A DNA stretch of 64,000 bases from Brucellaceae bacterium (GTDB lineage: Bacteria; Pseudomonadota; Alphaproteobacteria; Rhizobiales; Rhizobiaceae): NCBI GenBank assembly GCA_020637775.1, contig JACKJV010000004.1:1-64000 (forward strand), written 5' to 3'. This document shows, piece after piece, positions 23,500 through 31,601 of this stretch (the first letter of the stretch is position 1; every line of letters starts with the position of its first letter). The position numbers were made by a program, and so were the translations under genes. The notes under the pieces were generated by a model that searched no databases, was not told the DNA's origin, and saw only the letters and a list, made by a program, of their open reading frames with translations.

Positions 23500-25197
23500 A
23501 TGAAGGGTGCAGATTTCATTGCAATCATCATCCTTGCAGCGATAGTCATCGCGGTCTGCGCCTATCTCCTGCATTGGCTGTACCGCCGCTCGACAAAGGA
23601 TATTTCCTTCGTACGAACCGGCTTCGGCGGCGAGAAGGTCGTGATGGGGGGCGGCGCCTTCGTGCTCCCGATCCTTCACGACATCACCGAGGTCAACATG
23701 AACACGCTGCGCCTGGAAATCCTCCGGGCGCGGGAGAAGTCGCTGATCACGAAGGACCGGATGCGTGTCGAACTGACGGTCGAATTCTACGTCCGTGTCC
23801 AGCCGGAGGTTGATGCGGTGGCCACCGCCGCCCGGTCGCTCGGCAATCGCACCATGCACGCCGAGCAGCTCAAGGATCTCATCCAGGGCCGGTTCGTGGA
23901 TGCCATGGGCGGGGCGGCCGCCAAGATGACGCTGGAGCAGATCCACGAGCATCGCTCGGACTTCGTCAAGGAGGTCCGCACCGAGGTTGCGGAGAGCCTG
24001 GCGCTGGACGGTCTGGAGCTCGAATCGGTCTCGCTGACATCGCTCGACCAGACCGACATCTCCCTGTTCGACCCGTCGAACACCTTCGACGCCGAGGGTC
24101 TGACGATCCTGACCGAGCAGATCGAGAGCCGGAAGAAGAAACGCAACGACATCGAGAAGGACACGATGATCGCCATGCGCGCCAAGAACCTGGAAGCGGA
24201 AAAGAGATCTCTCGAGATCCAGCGCGACAGCGAATACGCGCGCCTGGCCCACGAGGCGGAAGTCGCGATCCAGCGCGCCGAGCGCAAGGCGGAAATCTCC
24301 AACGAGAACGCACGCCGCGAGCGCGAGATCGAGGAGATCAAGCTGGCCGAGCGCAGGGCTGTCGAGAGCGCCCGCATTTCGATGGAGCAGGAAGTCGAGC
24401 GCATCGAGGTCAAGCGCCGGGAAGCGCTCCAGCTTGAGGAGCAGGCTCGCGAGATCGCCGTTTCGATGAAGTCGAAGGAGCGTTCGGAGGCGCAGGCGCT
24501 CGCGGAGGCTGCCCGCGCCAAGATGATCGAGGCGCAGGAAAAGGTGCAGACCATCCGCGACACCGAGATCGCCAATCGCCAGAAGGCAATCGAACTGCTG
24601 GAAGCCCAGAAGGTCGCCGAGTCGGAAGCCGCGCGCCAGAAGATACTTGCCGAAGCCGAAAAGGCGGCGGCAAAGGACCGTGCCGATGCCGACAAGATCG
24701 CCGTTGCGGCACTCGCCGAGCGTCTCGCGGTCGAAGCCGAAGGCAAGCGCAAGCTCAACGAGGCGGAAAACCTGCGTTCCGATGCGTCCCGCCGTTCGGG
24801 CCTGCACAAGGCGCTGGTGGAAAACCTGCCGGCAATCATTCGCGAAAGCGTCAAGCCGATGGAGAAGATCGAGGGTATCAAGATCCTCCACGTCGACGGC
24901 ATGCCAGGCTTCTCCGGCACTGCTGGCGGTGGCACGGGAGGCGCGGGCGGCGAGGGGACCGGTCCCAGCGATCCGAACCTGGCCGACCAGGTGGTGTCCT
25001 CGGCGTTGCGCTACCGGTCGCAGGCGCCCTTCGTGGACCAGTTGCTGAACGAGATCGGGCTGAGCGCCGACACCGTTCACCGGCCGCATACCCTGCAGGA
25101 CCTGTCGAAAATCGTCTACACGGATCCCTCTTCGGTCGAAGGAAAGGCGAAAAAGACGCCGGCTTCCGGAAGCGCCGGCAAGCCGCCCGCGAAATGA
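23500..25197 (+). CDS. SPFH-domain flotillin-like protein
   Basis: A 565-residue membrane-anchored scaffold protein. One N-terminal helix (residues ~5-27, FIAIIILAAIVIAVCAYLL) is followed by an SPFH/band 7 domain (~35-200, DISFVRTGFGGEKVVMGGGAFVLPILHDITEV). A long Ala/Glu/Lys/Arg-rich coiled coil (~200-440) comes next, then a Gly-rich linker (GTAGGGTGGAGGEG) and a short tail. The layout matches YqiK/FloT-type flotillins, which assemble membrane microdomains and organise signalling or transport proteins. Placement directly after an opsin-like protein and before a symporter suggests it gathers these into one assembly; that is inference. GAAGGA precedes the ATG. Confidence 0.92.
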   Translation: MKGADFIAIIILAAIVIAVCAYLLHWLYRRSTKDISFVRTGFGGEKVVMGGGAFVLPILHDITEVNMNTLRLEILRAREKSLITKDRMRVELTVEFYVRVQPEVDAVATAARSLGNRTMHAEQLKDLIQGRFVDAMGGAAAKMTLEQIHEHRSDFVKEVRTEVAESLALDGLELESVSLTSLDQTDISLFDPSNTFDAEGLTILTEQIESRKKKRNDIEKDTMIAMRAKNLEAEKRSLEIQRDSEYARLAHEAEVAIQRAERKAEISNENARREREIEEIKLAERRAVESARISMEQEVERIEVKRREALQLEEQAREIAVSMKSKERSEAQALAEAARAKMIEAQEKVQTIRDTEIANRQKAIELLEAQKVAESEAARQKILAEAEKAAAKDRADADKIAVAALAERLAVEAEGKRKLNEAENLRSDASRRSGLHKALVENLPAIIRESVKPMEKIEGIKILHVDGMPGFSGTAGGGTGGAGGEGTGPSDPNLADQVVSSALRYRSQAPFVDQLLNEIGLSADTVHRPHTLQDLSKIVYTDPSSVEGKAKKTPASGSAGKPPAK

Positions 25198-25221
25198 ACC
25201 CGTTGCGATGATGTCCTCTGC

Positions 25222-25245
25222 GCGGCAGGGCCCCTGTCCTGCCGC
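25222..25245 (+). other. perfect hairpin between flotillin and four-helix gene
   Basis: GCGGCAGG - GCCCCTGT - CCTGCCGC gives an 8-bp perfect stem with an 8-nt loop in the 68-bp gap. There is no T tract, so it is not a simple terminator. It may stabilise or mark processing of the mRNA. Confidence 0.5.
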
Positions 25246-25265
25246 CGACAGACTGGAGCCGAGCC

Positions 25266-25691
25266 ATGTCCAAGCCTGCCAGGGTTGAGCGTGATCTTTT
25301 GGTCTTTTCGATCTGGGCCGTGCTCGGAAGCGGCGGGCTGTGTTTCCTGCTCGAAGGCTTCTCCCGTGACTCCTATCTTCTTTCCCTGATCGGGATTGCC
25401 GCGATCGTCGCCAGTTTCGTGGCCCACTTCATCGTCAACGGCATTTTCGGCGTTGGCTTCGGCCCGGGCGAGGCTGCCCTCGGCATCGGCGTCTTCGGGG
25501 TGATCCTGGTGGTCTTCATCGGCGGATGGGTAATCGGTGCCCTGTCGGAAAACGACTACTGGTCGGGCCTTACCCTTTTCGCCGTGCTCGCCCTCGGGCT
25601 GCCCGTCTACCTGTCGACCCGCTACGGGCTGCGCGGCGCATTCTCGCATTTTCACGTCCGGCACGCCGATTTCGAGGATTCCGATCAATGA
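25266..25691 (+). CDS. four-helix membrane protein of unknown function
   Basis: A 141-residue protein with four predicted helices (LVFSIWAVLGSGGLCFLLEG, LSLIGIAAIVASFVAHFIV, ALGIGVFGVILVVFIGGWVI, LTLFAVLALGLPVYLS) and a short acidic cytoplasmic tail. No family was recognised. Flotillin genes often pair with NfeD/YqiJ-type membrane proteins carrying an OB-fold, but no OB-fold is present here. The stop overlaps the symporter start (ATGA), so the two are translationally coupled and it could be a small subunit of the symporter. Confidence 0.7.
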   Translation: MSKPARVERDLLVFSIWAVLGSGGLCFLLEGFSRDSYLLSLIGIAAIVASFVAHFIVNGIFGVGFGPGEAALGIGVFGVILVVFIGGWVIGALSENDYWSGLTLFAVLALGLPVYLSTRYGLRGAFSHFHVRHADFEDSDQ

Positions 25692-27637
25692 CCGGTCTTC
25701 ACCACGCGATCTGGCTGCCGCTGTCGGTCTTCTTCTATGCGATGGTGATGCTGTACTGGGTGCGCGTGTCCATTGCCGGCAACAGGGGCGCGGACGGCTT
25801 TTTCTCCGCCAGTCACGGTCTGCCGCCATGGCTCGGCGCGCTGGTCACCGCCGGGGTCAGCCTGACGGGCTGGTTCGTGCTCGGCGGAACGCAACTGGTC
25901 GCCCGGGACGGCTTTACGCTGCCGGTACTCGTTTCAGCCGGAGTCCTGCTGGCGCTTCCCGGCGTCATCTTCTTCAAGCGGCTTTGGTTCGCGGCCGAGC
26001 GCCTGCATGTTTCGTCGCTGGCCGACATCTTCCGTCTCTACTACGGCAGCCCGTTCCTCGTCGTCGTCACGACTGCTATCGCCGTTCTCTTCGCGCTGGG
26101 CTTTTCCGGACTGCAGGTGCGCATGCTGTCCGGCCTTGTCGAGGCCATGACGGGGGGCGCCGTCTCCGAACTGGCCGCGACGACCATTTTCGGCTTCATC
26201 CTGTTTGCCGGCGTCGGGATCGGCGGCATGCGGTCGATCGGCTATTTCGGCGTGATCCAAACGGTGCTGGTCCTGTCGGCCATCGTCTTCGTGGCCGGGT
26301 TCGCCGTCGTTTCGGCCGGCGGCTTTGAACCGGTCAATGCCCGTTTGCTGGCGCTTAGTCTTCAACCGGAGACCGCCCGGCTTTTCTTAGTCGGCAAGGT
26401 CATCGAGTTCACCGCCGGTCTTGGCCGCGGCGGTGACTATGCGACATCGCATACCGCGCTCGCCAATCTCAGCCTTGCGTTCGCCCTGATGGGTTTCCAG
26501 GCAAGCCCGCTCGTGTTCAAAATCCTGTTCTCGACCCGGCGTCCCAGTGGCGTGGCGGCAGGGCAGATTTGGATTACGGCCGGTTTCCTCGGCGCCTTGA
26601 TTGCAGGCGGGATCATACTGACAGGCGCCGTCGGCCTCGTCGACGACGGTTTCTCGATCGTTACCCTGTTCCAAGGTATTCATGAGCGATCGCCGTGGTT
26701 CGCGGCCTGGATGTTCATCGGCGTGGCGGCCGGGGTGCAATTGCTCGCCGGTCTTTCCCTCTTTGCTGCGGCCGAAGGCCTGGTGCGCCATGTCTACAGG
26801 CCGTACTTCCACTCCGCCATGTCCAAGGCGGCAACCGTGACCATCACCCGCATTGCCATCGCTGTTCTGGCCGTCTTCGCGATGATCCTCCAGACCATCG
26901 CGCCGGTAACGCTTTCCGCCCTGGCGGGATTGGCGCTGCCGCTGGCTTTCCAGTTGTGGACCCCGCTTCTCGGGGTTTCTTGGCTGGGGTGGATCACCCG
27001 GCAGGGCGCGGCCACCGGCGTCGGTTTCGGGATTGCCGGGGTCCTCCTGACGGAGCCGCTCGGCTACCAGGTCCTGTCATTTTTCGGCCTGGAACTGCCG
27101 TGGGGCCGCTGGCCCTGGACAATCCATTCCGCCCTCTGGGGAATGGCGGCCAATCTTGCCGCCGTGCTGATCATATCCGCGATCACCAACAGGACAGTCG
27201 TGCGGCAGGAGGCGGCCGAGATCCGCGCGCTCTTCTCAGGCCTGCTCGCCATTTCCCCCAAAGCCCGGGACTGGCGGTCATTCGCCTGGTCGATTGTGAT
27301 CGCTTGGTTCTTCCTCGCGGCCGGACCGGGCCTGATCTTCGGGAATACCGCCTTCGTGTCAGGCGAGGGCGAGACGACCGTCTGGCTTCTCGGCATGCCG
27401 TCGCTCTGGGCCTGGGGCATTGCAGGCTGGGTGAGCGGCCTGGGGATGATCTGGTTCCTGGCCTACCGGATGGAGATGGCGAACCCGTCGCAGGCTGTGA
27501 TCCCCGCCTACACGCCGCCATTGAAGCTTCGCCGCAACAATACCGAGATCGAACAGGAGCGGCTGCGGGTCCTGTTCATGGCCGGCGCGATCGTCTTCGT
27601 CCTGGCAGTTCTCGCTGCATTCATATTCAGCCGGTGA
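25688..27637 (+). CDS. sodium:solute symporter family protein
   Basis: A 649-residue polytopic protein with ~14-15 helices. The SSS signature areas are visible: SASHGLPPWLGALVTAGVSLTGW, the GGMRSIGYFGVIQTVLVLSA helix and the ALSALAGLALPLAFQLWTPL region. SSS proteins import organic acids, sugars or amino acids with Na+. Some relatives are fused to sensor kinases, but no such domain is present. The ATG at 25688 overlaps the upstream stop. It is a second uptake route beside the ABC importer, which is unusual for one cluster; it may instead carry the product or act as a sensor. Confidence 0.88.
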   Translation: MTGLHHAIWLPLSVFFYAMVMLYWVRVSIAGNRGADGFFSASHGLPPWLGALVTAGVSLTGWFVLGGTQLVARDGFTLPVLVSAGVLLALPGVIFFKRLWFAAERLHVSSLADIFRLYYGSPFLVVVTTAIAVLFALGFSGLQVRMLSGLVEAMTGGAVSELAATTIFGFILFAGVGIGGMRSIGYFGVIQTVLVLSAIVFVAGFAVVSAGGFEPVNARLLALSLQPETARLFLVGKVIEFTAGLGRGGDYATSHTALANLSLAFALMGFQASPLVFKILFSTRRPSGVAAGQIWITAGFLGALIAGGIILTGAVGLVDDGFSIVTLFQGIHERSPWFAAWMFIGVAAGVQLLAGLSLFAAAEGLVRHVYRPYFHSAMSKAATVTITRIAIAVLAVFAMILQTIAPVTLSALAGLALPLAFQLWTPLLGVSWLGWITRQGAATGVGFGIAGVLLTEPLGYQVLSFFGLELPWGRWPWTIHSALWGMAANLAAVLIISAITNRTVVRQEAAEIRALFSGLLAISPKARDWRSFAWSIVIAWFFLAAGPGLIFGNTAFVSGEGETTVWLLGMPSLWAWGIAGWVSGLGMIWFLAYRMEMANPSQAVIPAYTPPLKLRRNNTEIEQERLRVLFMAGAIVFVLAVLAAFIFSR

Positions 27638-27665
27638 TCCGGCGTTTCGAACTTAGGAGAGCCCG

Positions 27666-28823
27666 ATGACCCCGTTCACGTTCAACACGTCGAAGTCGAT
27701 CCGCTTCGGAGCCGGTGCGATCGGGCAGTTGGGCGACATCGTTTCGTCGGAAGTTGGCAGCCGGGTTCTGCTCGTCACCGATGCTGGCATGATTGCCACC
27801 GGTCTTGTGGAACGGGCGCTGGATGCCCTTCGCAAGGCAGATGTCACGGTGGAGATGTTTTCCGATGTCGAGGCCGATCCGCCGGAAGCCGTTGTCCTTG
27901 AGGCTGCAAGGCGCGCCATGGAGGCCGGCATCGATGGTGTCGTCGGTTTCGGCGGCGGCTCCTCGCTAGACGTCGCCAAGCTGGCGGCCCTGCTTGCCCA
28001 TGGCAAGGAGACGCTAGCCGATGTCTACGGTGTCGGTAACGCCAAGGGCCCCAGGCTGCCGCTCGTTCTCGTGCCGACGACCGCCGGGACCGGCTCCGAG
28101 GTGACGCCGATATCAATCGTGACCACCGGTACCAATGAGAAGATGGGCGTCGTCTCGCCGGTGATCCTGCCCGATATCGCGCTGCTCGACCCGGAACTCA
28201 CCTATGGCCTGCCGCCGCATATCACGGCAGCAACCGGGATCGATGCCATGGTGCATGCGATCGAAGCCTATGCGTCGGCCAGCGCCAACAACAATCCGGT
28301 GTCGCGCATGCTGGCGACCGAGGCGCTCACCCTGATGGGCGGTTCCGTCCTGAAGGCAGTGCGGAACGGCGCCGACACCGAGGCCCGGTCCAACATGCTG
28401 CTGGGTTCCATGCTGGCCGGCCAGGCCTTTGCGAATTCGCCCGTCGCCGCCGTCCACGCGCTGGCCTATCCGCTGGGGGGCCATTTCCACATCCCGCACG
28501 GCCTCTCCAATGCCCTGGTGCTGCCCCACGTCCTCCGGTTTAACATCGTCACGTCGCCGTCGCCATACGCGGAACTGGCCCCGTTTGCATTTCCGGACCT
28601 GGCGGATCTCGAAGGTCAGGCGCGCGCAGCGGCATTCTGTGACAGGTTGGCCGACCTCTCCGTGGCCTGCGGCCTGCAGCCCAATCTCCGCGCGATGAAC
28701 ATCCCGGAAGACGTGCTGCCGAAACTGGCCTCGGATGCGATGAACCAGACGCGCCTGCTCGTCAACAACCCGCGCCCGCTGACCGAGGCGGATGCGCTCG
28801 CCATCTATACTGCGGCCTACTGA
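27666..28823 (+). CDS. iron-containing alcohol dehydrogenase
   Basis: A 385-residue group III dehydrogenase. The NAD-binding GGGSSLDVAK motif is near residue 97. Metal ligands are in GIDAMVHAIEAY (Asp, His) and HALAYPLGGHFHIPHG (two His). Relatives oxidise 4-hydroxybutyrate, 1,3-propanediol, lactaldehyde or similar short alcohols. With a lactonase-like enzyme upstream and an aldehyde dehydrogenase 20 bp downstream, a lactone to hydroxyacid to semialdehyde to diacid route is a reasonable model, not proven. A TTAGGAGAGC ribosome site precedes the ATG. Confidence 0.92.
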   Translation: MTPFTFNTSKSIRFGAGAIGQLGDIVSSEVGSRVLLVTDAGMIATGLVERALDALRKADVTVEMFSDVEADPPEAVVLEAARRAMEAGIDGVVGFGGGSSLDVAKLAALLAHGKETLADVYGVGNAKGPRLPLVLVPTTAGTGSEVTPISIVTTGTNEKMGVVSPVILPDIALLDPELTYGLPPHITAATGIDAMVHAIEAYASASANNNPVSRMLATEALTLMGGSVLKAVRNGADTEARSNMLLGSMLAGQAFANSPVAAVHALAYPLGGHFHIPHGLSNALVLPHVLRFNIVTSPSPYAELAPFAFPDLADLEGQARAAAFCDRLADLSVACGLQPNLRAMNIPEDVLPKLASDAMNQTRLLVNNPRPLTEADALAIYTAAY

Positions 28824-28843
28824 CACCGAAGAGAGGAACTGCC

Positions 28844-30295
28844 ATGACGCTTGAGCTCAAGGATCCGACACTTTTGCAGAGCCATGCCTTTCTCGGCGGA
28901 GAATGGGTCGCGGGAAACCGGACCTTTCCGGTCCTCAATCCGGCCACCGGCGAAAAACTTGCCGATGTCGCCGATTTGACGTCGCAGGACGTGACCACTG
29001 CGATCGACCTGGCCTACAATGCGCAAAGGGAATGGCGCAACCGGACCGCCAAGGAGCGGTGCGCCGTTCTGCTGAAGTGGAACGACCTGCTGATGGAAAA
29101 CCAGGATGACCTCGGTGCCATCCTGACCGCGGAAATGGGAAAGCCGCTGGCCGAGGCAAAGGGTGAGATTGCCTATGGTGCATCCTTCATCCAGTGGTTC
29201 GCGGAAGAGGCCCGCCGGGTCTATGGCGACGTCATCCCGGGCCACCAGGCCGACAAACGCATCGTCGTCATCAAGCAGCCCATCGGGGTCGTCGGGTCGA
29301 TAACGCCGTGGAACTTCCCCAACGCCATGATCGCCCGGAAGGTCGGTCCGGCGCTCGCTTCGGGGTGCTCCTTTGTCGGCAGGCCCGCCGAGAAGACGCC
29401 GCTGTCGGCGCTTGCCATGGCCGTGCTTGCCGAGCGGGCAGGGGTGCCGAAGGGTGTCCTGTCCATCATCACCAGTTCCGATTCCAAGGGGGTCGGCCTT
29501 GAACTTTGCACAAACCCGAAGGTGCGCAAGCTGACCTTCACCGGATCGACGGAAGTGGGCCGCATCCTGATGAAACAGTGCTCGCACGATATCAAGAAGC
29601 TATCGCTTGAACTCGGCGGTAACGCGCCGTTCCTGGTCTTCAACGATGCCGACCTGGATGCGGCTGTCGAAGGCGCGATGATAGCCAAGTACCGCAACTC
29701 CGGCCAGACATGCGTCTGCGCAAACCGAATTTATGTTCAGAGCGGCGTCGCGGCGGCGTTCGCCGAGAAACTAGCGGCGGCAACAGCGGGCCTGACGGTA
29801 GGAAACGGAATGGACCAGGGCGTCAACATTGGGCCGCTGATCGACACAGCCGGCCTGCAGAAGGTCGAGGATCACGTTTCCGACGCCGTGTCGAAAGGGG
29901 CGCGGGTGCTGACCGGCGGCAAGCGGTCCGACCTCGGTGGTACCTTCTTCCAGCCGACAGTCCTGATGGACGTGTCTGAGGGGATGAAGATCCTCTCGGA
30001 GGAAACCTTTGGCCCGGTCGCACCAATCATTCCCTTCGAGACGGTCGAAGACGGGATCGCACTAGCCAATGACACCGAGTTTGGGTTGGCCGCCTACTTC
30101 TACGCTCGTGACATCTCTACGATCTGGAAGGTGGCCGAGCAACTAGAAAGCGGCATGGTTGGCATCAATACAGGTCTCGTGTCGACGGCCGAAGCGCCGT
30201 TCGGCGGCATAAAGTCTTCAGGCCTCGGGCGCGAAGGCTCGAAATACGGAATGGACGAATTCCTGGAAATCAAGTATCTTTGTATGGAGATCTAG
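28844..30295 (+). CDS. NAD(P)-dependent aldehyde dehydrogenase (succinate-semialdehyde type)
   Basis: A 483-residue aldehyde dehydrogenase closest by pattern to GabD. Catalytic Cys290 is in NSGQTCVCANR, the general base Glu257 in LELGGNAP, and the cofactor-binding FTGSTEVG precedes it. The usual VxKPA lysine is replaced by arginine (FVGRPAEKTP), which may affect NADP versus NAD preference. It would oxidise the aldehyde made by the iron alcohol dehydrogenase. It is the last gene of the cluster; an IS21-type element begins 30 bp after the stop, so any genes originally further downstream may have been displaced. Confidence 0.92.
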   Translation: MTLELKDPTLLQSHAFLGGEWVAGNRTFPVLNPATGEKLADVADLTSQDVTTAIDLAYNAQREWRNRTAKERCAVLLKWNDLLMENQDDLGAILTAEMGKPLAEAKGEIAYGASFIQWFAEEARRVYGDVIPGHQADKRIVVIKQPIGVVGSITPWNFPNAMIARKVGPALASGCSFVGRPAEKTPLSALAMAVLAERAGVPKGVLSIITSSDSKGVGLELCTNPKVRKLTFTGSTEVGRILMKQCSHDIKKLSLELGGNAPFLVFNDADLDAAVEGAMIAKYRNSGQTCVCANRIYVQSGVAAAFAEKLAAATAGLTVGNGMDQGVNIGPLIDTAGLQKVEDHVSDAVSKGARVLTGGKRSDLGGTFFQPTVLMDVSEGMKILSEETFGPVAPIIPFETVEDGIALANDTEFGLAAYFYARDISTIWKVAEQLESGMVGINTGLVSTAEAPFGGIKSSGLGREGSKYGMDEFLEIKYLCMEI

Positions 30296-30396
30296 GTGTT
30301 TGATCCTAGGTGATGGTGGTGCATTTGTTGATTTCCGCTCAGAACTGAGCCGGGTTTTCCATCGAGAAGTGAGCCACTTTGAGTATGGATTTCTGG

Positions 30397-31191
30397 TCAT
30401 GCTGAGGTCAAGCCATGGTTAGTCTCCTTCTTTTTTCTGCTCGCTGCTGCTGAGCTTGCCTTGAAGCGGAAGCTGTCGTTTCCGGTCTCCAGGATGTGGC
30501 AACGGTGCGTCAGTCGGTCGAGCAGTGCGGTGGTCATCTTGGCATCGCCAAAGACCGTAGCCCATTCGCTGAAGCTCAGGTTGGTGGTGATGACAACACT
30601 TGTGCGCTCGTAAAGCTTGCTTAGCAGGTGGAACAGCAGCGCGCCGCCCGAGGCGCTGAACGGCAGGTATCCCAATTCGTCCAAGATCACCAAATCGAGG
30701 CGGGACAGGCTTTCGGCGATCTGTCCGGCCTTACCCTTCGCCTTTTCCAGTTCCAGCGCGTTGACCAGTTCGATCGTAGAGAAGAAGCGAACCTTTCGAC
30801 GGTGGTGCTCGATGGCCTGTATGCCCAGGGCGGTTGCGACATGTGTCTTGCCGGTGCCCGGACCGCCGATCAGGACGACATTTTGCGCGCCGTCCATGAA
30901 CTCGCAACGATGCAGCGTCCGGACCGTGGCCTCGTTGATCTCGCTGGCGGCGAAGTCGAAGACGGACAGGTCCTTATAGGCCGGGAAGCGCGCGGCTTTC
31001 ATGTGATAGGCAATGGAACGAACCTCTCGTTCGGCCAATTCGGCCTTCAGCAGCTGCGACAGGATAGGAATGGCTGCTTCAAAGGCCGGAGCGCCCTGGT
31101 CGATGAGGTCGGTGACGGCTTGCGCCATGCCGTGCATCTTCAGGCTTCGAAGCATGATGACGATGGCACCGCTGGCAGGATCATGACGCAT
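30397..31191 (-). CDS. istB: IS21-family helper ATPase IstB
   Basis: A 264-residue AAA+ protein. Walker A is GGPGTGKTH, Walker [13 protein letters not shown], and the sensor region [16 protein letters not shown]. The N-terminal IstB domain ([16 protein letters not shown]) is present. IstB assists the IstA transposase in target selection. The ATG at 31191 is chosen by family length; the frame is open a little further. It is intact, but its partner istA is truncated. Confidence 0.92.
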   Translation of the reverse strand: MRHDPASGAIVIMLRSLKMHGMAQAVTDLIDQGAPAFEAAIPILSQLLKAELAEREVRSIAYHMKAARFPAYKDLSVFDFAASEINEATVRTLHRCEFMDGAQNVVLIGGPGTGKTHVATALGIQAIEHHRRKVRFFSTIELVNALELEKAKGKAGQIAESLSRLDLVILDELGYLPFSASGGALLFHLLSKLYERTSVVITTNLSFSEWATVFGDAKMTTALLDRLTHRCHILETGNDSFRFKASSAAASRKKKETNHGLTSA

Positions 31192-31207
31192 GGCGGCCTC
31201 CGGCAAT

Positions 31208-31490
31208 CTATGTGCGCAGACCGTCATAGCGTTCGACATTGGCCTTGGGTTCGCGGCGCAAAACCAGTGCCTGCGGCGTATCGAGATCAGGGCCGCCGAT
31301 CGTCTTGCCGTCGATCAGCCGGTGCAGGAGATTGATCACATGTGTCTTGGTCGGCACGCCCTCGGCCAGGGCCAGCTCCACGGCGGTGAGCACAGCCTGT
31401 TCGTCGTGGTGCAGCACGAGGGCCAGGATATCGACCATCTCGCGATCATTGAGTGCGGTCGCGATGCCGCGCAGGCTGGTGATCCCTGAG
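31208..31490 (-). pseudogene. istA: IS21-family istA, 3' fragment
   Basis: The frame ends [53 protein letters not shown], the C-terminus of IstA transposases. The DNA-binding and DDE domains are missing. Its left limit is uncertain (the frame remains open to the ISL3 boundary at 31512). It lies 16 bp upstream of istB, the usual order. Confidence 0.8.
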
Positions 31491-31601
31491 TGTTGATCGG
31501 CGTGGAATAAGGGGTCTGACTCATTCTCGATGATATTTCGGATTCTACTGGCCTGGTTCTTGAAGGAGAATCAGCGCTATGCGAGCCTATTTTCAGCCTT
31601 C

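Larger units (their letters stand above)
30326..31512 (-). mobile_element. IS21-family element, 5' truncated
   Basis: The outer end (TGTTGATTTCCGCTCAG from 30326, with repeated GCTCAGAACTGAGCC and GAAGTGAGCC motifs) resembles IS21 terminal repeats. The element holds a complete istB and only the 3' end of istA, which is cut before the ISL3 element at 31513. The rest of istA and the other terminus are not found. It is therefore immobile on its own. Confidence 0.75.

Noticed and set aside
23497..25089. Long minus-strand frame opposite the flotillin gene
   Set aside because: Mirror of a GC-rich coiled-coil gene with regular Glu/Ala/Lys codons; composition is leucine/aspartate repeat-like with no domain, while the plus strand has SPFH.
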